In this document: one piece after another, positions 46,551 to 55,324 of the stretch
How positions within the stretch are numbered: position 1 is the stretch's first letter
How the letters are laid out: the number at the start of each line of letters is the position of its first letter
Source: Bacteroidales bacterium 52_46
GTDB lineage: Bacteria; Bacteroidota; Bacteroidia; Bacteroidales; Muribaculaceae
Direction of reading: 5' to 3'
DNA: 64,000 nucleotides
NCBI GenBank assembly: GCA_001915385.1
Contig: MNQK01000027.1
Span: forward strand, 62,001-126,000
Translations under genes and position numbers: made by a program
The notes under the pieces: generated by a model
Told to the model about the DNA's origin: nothing
Database searches by the model: none
Seen by the model: only the letters and a program-made list of their open reading frames with translations

Positions 46551-47549
46551 ATGGTAAGTTACAAAGACTTAGGTTTGGTCAACACCCGCGAGATGTTTGC
46601 CAAAGCAATCAAAGGAGGCTACGCAGTTCCCGCCTTCAATTTCAATAACATGGAGCAGCTTCAAGCTATCATCAAGGCCGCAGCTGAAGATCGTTCGCCG
46701 GTTATCCTTCAGGTATCGAAAGGTGCCCGCAACTACGCCAACGCTACCCTTCTCCGCTACATGGCACAGGGTGCTGTTGAATATGCAAAGGAACTCGGCT
46801 GGGAACATCCCCAGATCGTGCTTCACCTCGACCACGGCGACAGCTTCGAGCTCTGCAAATCTTGCATCGACAACGGCTTCTCGTCAGTGATGATCGACGG
46901 TTCACACCTCCCCTACGAGGAGAACGTAGCTCTGACCAAACAGGTTGTAGACTATGCTCACAAATTTGATGTAACCGTAGAAGGCGAGCTCGGCGTATTG
47001 GCCGGCGTAGAGGATGAAGTATCTTCCGACCACCACACTTACACCGACCCCGAAGAGGTAATCGACTTCGCTACCCGCACAGGCTGCGACTCACTCGCTA
47101 TCTCAATCGGTACTTCACACGGCGCATACAAGTTCACTCCCGAGCAGTGCACCCGCAACGCCGAGGGCAAACTCGTTCCCCCGCCATTGGCATTCGACGT
47201 GCTTGACGCCGTTATGGAGAAACTTCCCGGATTCCCCATCGTGCTCCACGGTTCATCTTCTGTACCCCAGGATGAAGTCGACACCATCAACAAGTTCGGC
47301 GGCAAACTCCCCGACGCAATCGGTATCCCCGAAGAGCAGCTCCGCAAAGCAGCCAAGAGCGCCGTATGCAAAATCAACATCGACTCTGACAGCCGTCTTG
47401 CCATGACAGCCGCTATCCGCAAAGTATTCGCAGAAAAGCCTGCTGAATTCGACCCCCGCAAATATCTGGGTCCGGCTCGCGACAACATGGAAAAACTCTA
47501 CAAGCACAAAATCGAAAACGTGCTCGGCTCAAAAGACAAAGCTCTCTAA
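46551..47549 (+). CDS. fba: Class II fructose-bisphosphate aldolase
   Basis: A 332-residue zinc-dependent aldolase that interconverts fructose 1,6-bisphosphate with dihydroxyacetone phosphate and glyceraldehyde 3-phosphate. Class II landmarks are VPAFNFNNMEQLQAI near 26, HLDHGDSFELCKSCIDNGF (zinc His and catalytic Asp, about 92-110), EGELGVLAGVEDEV near 144, GTSHGAYKF (zinc His, about 188) and IVLHGSSSVPQDE (zinc His, about 234). It is one of the most codon-biased genes here (for example frequent ctc, aac, atc), as expected for a highly expressed glycolytic enzyme. It has its own promoter and a strong terminator. Confidence 0.97.
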   Translation: MVSYKDLGLVNTREMFAKAIKGGYAVPAFNFNNMEQLQAIIKAAAEDRSPVILQVSKGARNYANATLLRYMAQGAVEYAKELGWEHPQIVLHLDHGDSFELCKSCIDNGFSSVMIDGSHLPYEENVALTKQVVDYAHKFDVTVEGELGVLAGVEDEVSSDHHTYTDPEEVIDFATRTGCDSLAISIGTSHGAYKFTPEQCTRNAEGKLVPPPLAFDVLDAVMEKLPGFPIVLHGSSSVPQDEVDTINKFGGKLPDAIGIPEEQLRKAAKSAVCKINIDSDSRLAMTAAIRKVFAEKPAEFDPRKYLGPARDNMEKLYKHKIENVLGSKDKAL

Positions 47550-47576
47550 AACAGGATAATTCCAAGTATTTCATAC

Positions 47577-47615
47577 CGTCGGCCTTCAATGAGAATTGAA
47601 GGCCGACGCTTTTTT
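47577..47615 (+). terminator. Terminator of fba
   Basis: cgtcggccttcaat (47577-47590) pairs perfectly with attgaaggccgacg (47595-47608), with a four-base loop and the tail ctttttt. Confidence 0.93.
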
Positions 47616-47624
47616 ACAACACCT

Positions 47625-47730
47625 TCCGAGTTCTCAGAGTTCTCCGAGAACTCCGAGAACTCGGAAAACTCGGATTGCTCCTACTGACGGGGCGCCTAAT
47701 TATGAATTGTGAATTATGAATTATGAATTG
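47625..47730. repeat. Mosaic repeat (ctccgag units then attatgaatt units)
   Basis: gagttctcagagttctccga, gaactccgagaactcgg and relatives (47626-47675) are followed by aattatgaattgtg units (47697-47729). The array overlaps the end of the radical SAM gene, whose last residues are read from it. Confidence 0.65.
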
Positions 47731-48595
47731 CCTTAAGGAGTAGGTTGGTGAACTGGTAGTTTTTGAGCCCCCAGCGGGGATAAATGAGGAGGTCAGCGGG
47801 CGATTGTGAGACAAAACGCTCAATTGCTATGGACGGGTCGAGACGGCGTATTATCTCGCAGCACAGGTCGATGTATTCGTCGACTGTGAAGCGCGGAATA
47901 TCGAGTTCGCCACGTTCTACCTGACGGGCGAGCATAGTGCCACGGATGAGCTGCAGCTGATGGAATTTGACGGTGTCGGGCATCACGGCATTGATGGCAT
48001 CGACAGTGGCAAGCATCATGTCGCGCGTCTCTCCCGGGAGGCCGAGTATAAAATGGAGGCCGACATCTATGCCGCGCTCGCGGGTCATGGCTACGGCATC
48101 GACCGTTGTCTGCCATGTGTGGCAACGGTTGACAAGGCGTAATGTGGCGTCGTGGGATGATTCGGCTCCGTATTCGATGATGACACGGTTGGCGCGGTTG
48201 ATTTCGGCAAGCGCGTCGAGGAGCGCCGGCGACACGCAGTCAGGCCGCGTGCCTATGATTATAGCGTCAACTCCCTCGACGGCGAGAGCCTCGCGGTATA
48301 AGGCAAGGAGGCGGTCAATATCGCCGTGGGTATTGGTATAGGACTGGAAGTAGGCTATATAGCGCATCGCGGGGTATTTATGCGCGAAAAACTGACGGGA
48401 GTTGATGAGTTGCTGCGTGACAGTATCTCCTCCGATTGCGGGGGAAAATGACGCGTTGTTGCAGTAGGTGCAGCCGCCGTAGCCGAGTGTGCCGTCGCGA
48501 TTGGGACATGTGAAGCCCGCGTTGACCGTAAGTTTCTGCATCTTGCATGGAAAACGGGAGGCGAGGTAGTCGGCGTAATCGCGATAAGGCTTCAT
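47714..48595 (-). CDS. YhcC-like radical SAM protein (TIGR01212 family)
   Basis: The protein has 293 residues. The iron-sulphur cysteines are Cys30, Cys42 and Cys45 in AGFTCPNRDGTLGYGGCTYC, the signature of the TIGR01212/YhcC family. Radical SAM barrel features follow (YIAYFQSYTNTHGDIDRLLALY, IIIGTRPDCVSPALLDALAEI, IEYGAESSHDATLRL, GLHFILGLPGETRD). The substrate of the family is not established to my knowledge. The last residues (IHNS) and the stop are read from the attatgaatt repeat, so the native C-terminus may have been altered. It is separated from aroC by a repeat-filled gap. Confidence 0.93.
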   Translation of the reverse strand: MKPYRDYADYLASRFPCKMQKLTVNAGFTCPNRDGTLGYGGCTYCNNASFSPAIGGDTVTQQLINSRQFFAHKYPAMRYIAYFQSYTNTHGDIDRLLALYREALAVEGVDAIIIGTRPDCVSPALLDALAEINRANRVIIEYGAESSHDATLRLVNRCHTWQTTVDAVAMTRERGIDVGLHFILGLPGETRDMMLATVDAINAVMPDTVKFHQLQLIRGTMLARQVERGELDIPRFTVDEYIDLCCEIIRRLDPSIAIERFVSQSPADLLIYPRWGLKNYQFTNLLLKAIHNS

Positions 48596-48712
48596 TAATT
48601 AGTAATTAGCAATTAGTAATTAGTAATTTTTTTTGAGGGGTATTTTTTTTTGGGGGGGGTATTTTGTCCGACCTGTCCGACCTGTCGGACGAGGCTGACT
48701 GGTCCGACTTTG
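48596..48712. repeat. taattag units and gtccgacct units before the radical SAM gene
   Basis: Four aattagtaatt/aattagcaatt units (48597-48626) are followed by T-, G-rich homopolymers (near 48630-48660). Then come gtccgacctgtccgacctgtcggac (bases about 48667-48691) and related units. The gtcgga block matches 1966-1998. Confidence 0.6.
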
Positions 48713-48751
48713 TGGTAATTTTTTTATGGCGGAAACTATTCTTATTTATTT

Positions 48752-49837
48752 TTAGAGGAGGAGGGTGGCTTGATTGAGGAGGAGGGAATCGAGGATTACC
48801 ATTGATGCCATTGCTTCCACTATGGGCACCGCACGGGGCAGGACGCATGGGTCGTGGCGGCCGCGCGCTTTAAGGGTGGCGGGTGCGCCTGTGGCATCGA
48901 CTGTTGCAACTTCTTTGAGGAGGGTAGCCACCGGTTTGAAGGCTACGCGGAAATAGATATCCTCGCCGTTGGATATGCCACCCTGTATGCCGCCTGAATG
49001 GTTGCTGGCGGTGGTGATGCGTCCGTTGTCGGAGATGAAGTTGTCAATCATTTCGGAGCCGCGCGATGTGCAGCCGTCGAATCCCATGCCGTAATCGAAC
49101 CCTTTTGCAGCGTTGATTGAGAGCATGGCTGAGGCAAGACGGGCCTGTAGCTTGCCGAAAGCGGGGTCGCCGAGTCCTACGGGGCAACCTTTGATGACGC
49201 ATGTGATGATGCCGCCCACGGTATCGCCCTCGCTCTTGACCTGAGCGATTAGCTCGCGCATTCGGGAGGCCGTATCCGCGTCGGGACAGCGCACGTCGTT
49301 GGTATCGACTGCGGAGAGGTCGAGCGCGGTATATGGTTTGCCGACAGAGATATTGCCTACCGTAGAGGTATAGGCCGTCACCGTAATGCCTTTAAGCGCG
49401 AGCATCTGCCGTGCTACGGCGCCGGCCACCACACGCGAAATGGTCTCGCGGGCCGATGAACGTCCGCCCCCACGATGGTCGCGCAGGCCGTATTTCATCG
49501 TGTAGGTGTAGTCGGCATGCGACGGGCGGAATAGGTTGCGGATATTATCGTAGTCGGAGGAGTGCTGGTCGGCGTTCTCGACAATGAAGCCTATGGGCTG
49601 GCCGGTGGTCAGTCCTTCGAAAACGCCCGACAGGATTTTCACACGGTCTTTTTCGTCGCGCGGGGTAACTATAGCCGACTGCCCGGGACGGCGGCGATTG
49701 AGTTCGTGCTGTATTTTATCTATATCGAGGGGCACTCCGGCGGGTACACCGTCAATGACACCGCCTACTGCGGCACCGTGTGACTCGCCGAAACTTGTAA
49801 CTGTAAAGATATTTCCGAATGCGTTATTGCTCATCAT
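48752..49837 (-). CDS. aroC: Chorismate synthase
   Basis: A 361-residue enzyme that turns 5-enolpyruvylshikimate 3-phosphate into chorismate, the last step of the shikimate pathway, using reduced FMN. Signatures are the N-terminal [20 protein letters not shown] (with the catalytic His), [18 protein letters not shown] near 49, [20 protein letters not shown] near 116, and a C-terminal [20 protein letters not shown]. The start is at 49837 or the adjacent ATG at 49834. It overlaps the end of ybaK by about a dozen bases, which suggests translational coupling. The extreme C-terminus is short and Leu-rich. Confidence 0.97.
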   Translation of the reverse strand: MMSNNAFGNIFTVTSFGESHGAAVGGVIDGVPAGVPLDIDKIQHELNRRRPGQSAIVTPRDEKDRVKILSGVFEGLTTGQPIGFIVENADQHSSDYDNIRNLFRPSHADYTYTMKYGLRDHRGGGRSSARETISRVVAGAVARQMLALKGITVTAYTSTVGNISVGKPYTALDLSAVDTNDVRCPDADTASRMRELIAQVKSEGDTVGGIITCVIKGCPVGLGDPAFGKLQARLASAMLSINAAKGFDYGMGFDGCTSRGSEMIDNFISDNGRITTASNHSGGIQGGISNGEDIYFRVAFKPVATLLKEVATVDATGAPATLKARGRHDPCVLPRAVPIVEAMASMVILDSLLLNQATLLL

Positions 49838-50324
49838 CGTCGCGGGTTAGGTCGGTGACTGTGGCACCGGTGTAATCAATCAAATCTTTGGGCGCTATTT
49901 CGAGCTGTAGTCCGCGCACTCCGGCGCTTACAAAGACCGTATCGAAACCGAGCACCGTAGTGTGGAAAAACACGGGGAATTTTTTCTTCATTCCGATGGC
50001 AGTGCAACCACCGCGTATATAGCCCGTGAGAGGAAGCAATTCCTTCATCGGTATGAGGTCGGCTTTCTTGACTCCGGCGGCTTTTGCGGCCTTTTTGAGA
50101 TCGACTTCGCAATTGCCGGGAATCACGCATACGAAATGGCGCGGCTCGCGGTCGCCTTCGAGAACGAGTGTCTTGAACACGCGGTTTATATCTTCGCCGA
50201 GCTGCTCGGCCACGTGGTCGGCGGCGAGATTGTTTTCATCGACCTCGTATGGAACGAGGCGATACTCTATCTTCGCACGGTCGAGAAGCCGGGCGGCATT
50301 TGTCTTTTCTACCTTAGGTGCCAT
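49824..50324 (-). CDS. ybaK: YbaK-type Cys-tRNA(Pro)/Cys-tRNA(Cys) deacylase
   Basis: A 166-residue single-domain YbaK/ProX family protein that hydrolyses cysteine wrongly attached to tRNA-Pro. Typical parts are [22 protein letters not shown] at the start, [22 protein letters not shown] near 50 (with the conserved Lys), and [20 protein letters not shown] near 105 ([11 protein letters not shown] motif). The length is normal. It is the first gene of a two-gene unit with aroC, overlapping its start. The promoter -7 box lies at complement 50345-50352. Confidence 0.94.
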   Translation of the reverse strand: MAPKVEKTNAARLLDRAKIEYRLVPYEVDENNLAADHVAEQLGEDINRVFKTLVLEGDREPRHFVCVIPGNCEVDLKKAAKAAGVKKADLIPMKELLPLTGYIRGGCTAIGMKKKFPVFFHTTVLGFDTVFVSAGVRGLQLEIAPKDLIDYTGATVTDLTRDDDEQ

Positions 50325-50344
50325 AAATTTATATTCTTGATTGT

Positions 50345-50352
50345 CAAAGTTA
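50345..50352 (-). promoter_or_regulatory. -7 box of ybaK-aroC
   Basis: TAACTTTG on the minus strand lies 21 bases before the ybaK start. No clear -33 TTTG is visible. Confidence 0.55.
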
Positions 50353-50559
50353 CGTAAAAAATAGGATATTTATAACTTTTCGGCACAATTTTGCAATTCA
50401 TAATGCACAATTGGCCTCCCGGTCAGCAGGAGCGCTCGGACTGCAAATATGGAATTGTTCGAACTATGACTATCTTATTTTAAACATTTATAACCTAACT
50501 GTCAATAATGTCAAAATACATGGTGTCGGTAATAGCGATTGGCGGAGAGGTGCGGGCGG

Positions 50560-50590
50560 TTGGATTGAACGGGAAAAAACGCTACCTTTG
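50560..50590 (+). promoter_or_regulatory. Promoter of the ABC-F gene
   Basis: TTGG (50560-50563) and TACCTTTG (50583-50590) are 19 bases apart, 30 bases before the start codon. Confidence 0.75.
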
Positions 50591-50619
50591 CATTCTCATT
50601 GTAAAACGCTTTATTTTAT

Positions 50620-52239
50620 ATGGTTTCAATTGACGCTCTTACCGTGGAGTTCGGGGGTACGACCCTTTTCAAAGATGTTTCTTTTGTCATCAATCCCAAA
50701 GACCGCATTGCCCTGATGGGCAAGAACGGGGCAGGCAAGAGCACGCTACTTAAGATACTGGCCGGCGAACGTGCCGCTACGCGTGGCTCGGTTTCCGCTC
50801 CGCGTGACTGCACTATATGCTATCTGCCTCAACATCTGATGACTGAGGACGGAAGGACGGTATTTGAGGAGGCATCGCAGGCTTTCGCCCATTTGCGAGA
50901 GATGGAGGCGGAAATAGATGCTATGAATGCCGAACTCGCCACGCGCACCGACTATGAGAGTGACGATTATATGGCTCTTATCGAGAAAGTGGCTACGGTG
51001 AGCGAGAAGTTCTACTCGATTGATATGACCCACTTCGAGGAGGATGTCGAAAAGGCTCTTTTAGGGCTTGGATTCAAACGCAGCGACTTCAATCGTCCGA
51101 CAAGTGAATTTTCTGGCGGGTGGCGCATGCGCATCGAGCTTGCCAAACTGCTTCTCAAAAAGCCTGATGTGCTGCTGCTCGACGAGCCTACCAATCATCT
51201 TGACATCGAGTCGATAGGGTGGCTTGAGGATTTTATCATAAACAGCCAGATGGCAGTGGTGGTAATCAGCCACGACCGCCGGTTCATCGACAATATCACG
51301 ACGCGCACCATCGAGGTGACGCTCGGCCGTATCTATGACTACAAGGCGACATACAGCCACTATCTGCAACTGCGCAAGGAGCGCCGGCAGCAACAGCAGA
51401 AACAGTATGACGACCAGCAGAAGCAGATAGCCGAGGCACGCGAATTTATCGAACGTTTCAAAGGCACTTACTCCAAGACCTATCAGGTGCAGAGTAAAGT
51501 GAAATGGCTTGAAAAACTTGAGATAGTCGAGGTGGACGAGGAGGACACATCGGCGCTCCGGCTTAAATTCCCGCCATGTCCGCGGAGCGGCAATTATCCG
51601 GTCATAGCGGAGGGAGTCGGGAAATCGTACGACGGCAAGCGTGTGTTTGAAAACGCGTCGTTCACTATCGAGCGTGGCGACAAGGTAGCTTTTGCCGGAC
51701 GCAACGGCGAGGGAAAATCGACTATGGTGAAGGCGATAATGAATGAAATCAGCCATGACGGCACGCTTACGCTCGGACACAATGTACGTATCGGTTATTT
51801 CGCGCAGAACAGCGCTTCGCTTCTTGACGAGGAGCTGACCGTGTTCCAGACCATCGATGATATTGCCGTGGGAGATGTAAGGCTGCAGATACGCAATCTG
51901 CTCGGTGCGTTTATGTTCGGCGGCGAGGAAAACCAGAAAAAGGTCAAAGTGCTGTCGGGCGGCGAGCGCGTGCGTCTCTGTATGATAAAACTCCTGCTTG
52001 AGCCAATAAATCTGCTGATACTCGACGAACCTACCAACCATCTTGATTTGAAGACCAAGGATATACTCAAGCAGGCACTGCGCGATTTCGACGGTACGCT
52101 CATAGTAGTCAGCCACGACCGCGACTTCCTTGACGGACTTGTCACCAAGGTATATGAATTCGGCGACGGGCGCGTGCGCGAGCACCTGTGCGGCATCAAT
52201 GAGTTCCTCGAAAAGAAAAAGGCAGAGCACTTGTCATGA
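50620..52239 (+). CDS. ABC-F family ATPase (translation factor type)
   Basis: The protein has 539 residues with two ABC domains and no membrane segments. The first Walker A is GKNGAGKST (about 34), with signature FSGGWRMRIELAKLL and DEPTNHLD. The second has GRNGEGKST (about 361), LSGGERVRLCMIKLL and DEPTNHLD. The charged linker between them (about 245-310, with KERRQQQQKQYDDQQKQ) is the P-site tRNA-interacting motif region of ABC-F proteins. Members act on ribosomes; some protect against antibiotics, but the layout here looks like a housekeeping YbiT/EttA-type factor. It has its own promoter and a bidirectional terminator shared with gadC. Confidence 0.93.
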   Translation: MVSIDALTVEFGGTTLFKDVSFVINPKDRIALMGKNGAGKSTLLKILAGERAATRGSVSAPRDCTICYLPQHLMTEDGRTVFEEASQAFAHLREMEAEIDAMNAELATRTDYESDDYMALIEKVATVSEKFYSIDMTHFEEDVEKALLGLGFKRSDFNRPTSEFSGGWRMRIELAKLLLKKPDVLLLDEPTNHLDIESIGWLEDFIINSQMAVVVISHDRRFIDNITTRTIEVTLGRIYDYKATYSHYLQLRKERRQQQQKQYDDQQKQIAEAREFIERFKGTYSKTYQVQSKVKWLEKLEIVEVDEEDTSALRLKFPPCPRSGNYPVIAEGVGKSYDGKRVFENASFTIERGDKVAFAGRNGEGKSTMVKAIMNEISHDGTLTLGHNVRIGYFAQNSASLLDEELTVFQTIDDIAVGDVRLQIRNLLGAFMFGGEENQKKVKVLSGGERVRLCMIKLLLEPINLLILDEPTNHLDLKTKDILKQALRDFDGTLIVVSHDRDFLDGLVTKVYEFGDGRVREHLCGINEFLEKKKAEHLS

Positions 52240-52311
52240 CAGTATACTGCACAGACCGCCCTCTCCCTGCAATCGGGAATATCCTTACATAAGCGGGTAG
52301 GTGAAACACAA

Positions 52312-52350
52312 TAAAGGCTGTGCCGTATTTATTAACCGGCACAGCCTTTA
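52312..52350. terminator. Bidirectional terminator between the ABC-F gene and gadC
   Basis: taaaggctgtgccg (52312-52325) pairs perfectly with cggcacagccttta (52337-52350), with A-rich and T-rich sides. The flanking genes converge. Confidence 0.88.
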
Positions 52351-52393
52351 TATACTTTAATATCCTAATATACATTTATTGGGGGCGTAACGG

Positions 52394-53995
52394 CTATCGG
52401 TCGGTATCTGTCCCGTTGGCGGGAGTAGGAGCGGGCGTGTTTTCAGCTGCTTCTTTGGCTGCCTCTTTGGCTTCATATTCTTCCTGGGCAGCTTTCAGCA
52501 GAGCCTGCGACTTGGGATCGGTCTGCCAGTGGAACGGTACGAAATCGCTCTTGGGGTTGACCCATGACGGTTTGCGGAACGCCAGGATGATGAAGGGGAG
52601 TATCACAAACAGGGCGACACCTCCGAACAGAACGGCATACCATACGGTCTTCGAGCCCATTGCAATCTGGTCCGGCGGAAGGAAGCTGAGCACGAATGCC
52701 AGAAGCGAGCCGAGGAATCCGACGCCGGCGACAATCCACAGCAGCAGGTTGCCCTTGGCACCGATGCGGAACGGACGTTTGGTGTTTTTCATCGAATAAC
52801 GCAGACGTATCACGGATGCGAACATCAGCAGGTAGGCGATGAGGTAGAGCAGTACTGTGAGCTGCGAGAGAATCTGGTAGAAGCTCTCGACCGAGGGCAT
52901 CACGACGAACAGTAGTGAAAGCAGTGTCACGGCTCCACCCTGTATGAGAAGTATGTTTTTCTGCACGCCTGCCTTGTTGGTCTTCTGGAAGAACGGGGGC
53001 AGGTAGCCGGCCTGTCCGACGGCGAACACACCTTTAGAAGGGCCTGCCACCCAGGTCAGCACGCCTGCGAGTACGCCCATTGCCAACGCTATGGCGATGA
53101 CGGGTGTGAACCAGTTCATGTGGAAAGCCTGGAAATAGTTGTCGAAGCCTACGAGAAGGCTTTGTACGAGGTTGATGTCTTTCGAGGGGATGATTACGCC
53201 GAGCGCATACGTGCCGAGCACGAATATCAGTACTGTGACAAGCGCACCGCCGAATACTGCTTTCGGGTAGTTGACCGTAGGATTCTTTATGTCACGTACG
53301 TGGACGCCCGACATTTCCATGCCGGCGTAGAAAAGGAATATCGAGGCCGCCAGCACTACGTTGTCGAAGTTGGACAGGTCGGGGAAGAAATCGCCGTGGA
53401 AATCCATCTGCGAATGGCCTCCGGTGGCAAGGAATACGACACCGCAAACCACAAGCAGACCCGCGGGAATGATGGTGCCGACCATACCACCGATTTTGGA
53501 GATTTTGCCGACCCATCCCAGTCCCTTCATTGAGATGAGTGTGGCAATCCAGTATATGGCGAGCACTACGGCTATAGTGTAGAATTTATTTGCTGCCAGA
53601 TGGGAGTCGGCGATATGGTCCATGCCTATGAATGCAAGCGACACGGCGCCGAAAGTAAGCACGGTAGGGAACCATATTGTGCTCTCGACCCATTGCAGCC
53701 AGATGCCCAGAAAGCCGAGTTTGCTGCCGAACGCTTCGCCGATCCAGCGGAACATACCGCCCTGCTGGTAGGGAAAGAGTGAGGCGAGCTCGGCCGCAAC
53801 GAGCGATACAGGAATGAGGAATACAAGGGCGGCGAAAAGGTAATAGAATGCCGAACTCATGCCATATTCGGCTTCGGCAGGGAGTCCTCGCAAAGAAACT
53901 ACGGCCACGATGTTCATTATCATCAGGGTGCCGACCCCCAGCTTGGCCGCCGACTTCACGGCCGCCTTAGTGGAGGATGTGGGTTTTGTAGCCAT
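52394..53995 (-). CDS. gadC: Glutamate:GABA antiporter (APC family)
   Basis: The protein has 533 residues with about 12 membrane segments. The opening LGVGTLMIMNIVAVVSLRGL, then PAEAEYG and PYQQGGMFRWIGEAFG, match GadC-type amino acid antiporters. The hydrophilic C-terminal tail (about 475-533) resembles the pH-gating plug of GadC and ends in a Pro/Ala/Thr-rich stretch. It exchanges external glutamate for internal GABA and so removes protons from the cell. It is the last gene in the order gadB, glutaminase, gadC, all on the minus strand, but a repeat element separates it from glutaminase. Specificity rests on context and similarity. Confidence 0.9.
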   Translation of the reverse strand: MATKPTSSTKAAVKSAAKLGVGTLMIMNIVAVVSLRGLPAEAEYGMSSAFYYLFAALVFLIPVSLVAAELASLFPYQQGGMFRWIGEAFGSKLGFLGIWLQWVESTIWFPTVLTFGAVSLAFIGMDHIADSHLAANKFYTIAVVLAIYWIATLISMKGLGWVGKISKIGGMVGTIIPAGLLVVCGVVFLATGGHSQMDFHGDFFPDLSNFDNVVLAASIFLFYAGMEMSGVHVRDIKNPTVNYPKAVFGGALVTVLIFVLGTYALGVIIPSKDINLVQSLLVGFDNYFQAFHMNWFTPVIAIALAMGVLAGVLTWVAGPSKGVFAVGQAGYLPPFFQKTNKAGVQKNILLIQGGAVTLLSLLFVVMPSVESFYQILSQLTVLLYLIAYLLMFASVIRLRYSMKNTKRPFRIGAKGNLLLWIVAGVGFLGSLLAFVLSFLPPDQIAMGSKTVWYAVLFGGVALFVILPFIILAFRKPSWVNPKSDFVPFHWQTDPKSQALLKAAQEEYEAKEAAKEAAENTPAPTPANGTDTDR

Positions 53996-54098
53996 AATGA
54001 ATTGTTTTTAAATTGATTGTTAATCTTTAGGAAACTGTATGAAGTACATTGACCATCCCTCTAAGAATCTGCATCATGTAAATTCAGACTGTCTCTAA

Positions 54099-54259
54099 GA
54101 GATTGTCTAAAATTCATATTACTTTACTTTTGAGGGGCTTGCCAGCGTCTTTTTGCTCGCTCTTCAGTCACGTAGCTACGGCTACGCTCCATCATCGCAA
54201 GCAAAAATCCATCTGACAATCCCTTTCAAAATCTGCATCATATAAATTTAGACAATCTC
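54099..54259. mobile_element. 161-bp terminal-inverted-repeat element between gadC and glutaminase
   Basis: The ends GAGATTGTCTAAA (54099-54111) and its complement (54247-54259) are flanked by TAA (54096-54098 and 54260-54262). A hairpin cgtagctacggctacg lies inside (54171-54186), like the inner hairpin of the 289-bp element. The 34 bases 54066-54099 repeat 54230-54263 at 30 positions, so remains of a second copy lie on the left. The right end supplies the last codons and stop of the glutaminase gene. Confidence 0.65.
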
Positions 54260-55225
54260 TAAGTCGGAGATGGTGACTCTGTCGCCGTTCATAACACCAA
54301 GCCGGAGTATCTGTGCGAATTCTTTTACGGCGGCCTGTGCCTTGACGGAATTTCCGGCTTCGTCGAGCGGCGGGGCGAAGGCAGCGATGCCGAGTACGCC
54401 GGGGATGACGCCGAGCACTCCTCCGCCGACACCGCTTTTAGCGGGCACTCCGGAGGTGTAGAGCCAGTCGCCTGAATGCTGGTAGAAACCGACAGTGGCA
54501 ATGAGAGTGGTGATTTTGGGCGCGATTGCGGGCTCGAACACGCTTTTGCGGGTGACGGGGTTCATGCCGCCTGAGGCTATCGTGGCAGCCATTACCGCGA
54601 GTTGTTCCGATGTGATGCCGAGGGAGCACTGGCGTGTATAGAGGTCAAGGCTCATGTCGGGGTCATCATAGATGCGGTTGTAGTTCTTGAGCAGCCATGT
54701 TATCGCCCTGTTGTTGAAATTGGTAGCGCTTTCGCTGCGGTAGAGTTCGTCGATGAGTACGGGCGACGAGCCGCAAAGGTCGGTGATATTGTCGGTTATC
54801 GCTTTCCATTTTGCGTCGGAATTCCCTTTGGGGTCAATCATGGAGCAGGCCGATATGGCACCTGCGTTGACAAGCGGGGTGGACGGATGGTCGTTCTCCA
54901 GAAGTATCGCGAAGATGGAGTTGAACGGGAGTCCGGTGGCGTCGGCACCGATAGCCTGCAGCACGCCCTGGGGTGTGTGCTGGCGCATCGCAAGGATGGC
55001 AGTCGGAACCTTTGACACGGATTCTATGCCGAAGCGGTAGGTCGTGTCGCCGAAATTGAAGGCGGTCCCGTCGGGAAGCATCACGCTCAGTCCGAAAAGC
55101 GAGGAGTCGATATTGGCCAGATATGGTATGTAGTCGGCATTCTTTCCTCCCGATATTCCGGAAGCGTGGTTGTAGGCCTGTCGGGCGGCTTCCTTTATCT
55201 GTTGGCGTGTAAGTATTATATCCAT
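54248..55225 (-). CDS. glsA: Glutaminase A
   Basis: A 325-residue serine-dependent glutaminase that hydrolyses glutamine to glutamate and ammonia. The catalytic pair is Ser69 and Lys72 in RFGIESVSKVPTAIL. Other family motifs are PFNSIFAILLENDHPSTPLVNAGAI near 101 (with the Asn substrate contact) and YTRQCSLGITSEQLAVMAATIA near 198. Here it feeds glutamate to GadB, and the ammonia released also neutralises acid. It lies between gadB and gadC. The final residues EIV and the stop are read from the terminal repeat of the inserted element. Confidence 0.95.
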   Translation of the reverse strand: MDIILTRQQIKEAARQAYNHASGISGGKNADYIPYLANIDSSLFGLSVMLPDGTAFNFGDTTYRFGIESVSKVPTAILAMRQHTPQGVLQAIGADATGLPFNSIFAILLENDHPSTPLVNAGAISACSMIDPKGNSDAKWKAITDNITDLCGSSPVLIDELYRSESATNFNNRAITWLLKNYNRIYDDPDMSLDLYTRQCSLGITSEQLAVMAATIASGGMNPVTRKSVFEPAIAPKITTLIATVGFYQHSGDWLYTSGVPAKSGVGGGVLGVIPGVLGIAAFAPPLDEAGNSVKAQAAVKEFAQILRLGVMNGDRVTISDLEIV

Positions 55226-55324
55226 GAGTCACTGCTTTTGGTTAAAAAATCCGACAGCCGGCGCCCGACCGTAGTCATCGGAGGCCGCCGGCCGTCGGGA
55301 ATATATATAGCTGGGATTGACGGT

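Noticed and set aside
51061..52230. 389-codon open frame on the minus strand across the ABC-F gene
   Set aside because: Antisense of a conserved ATPase gene with no protein-like features.
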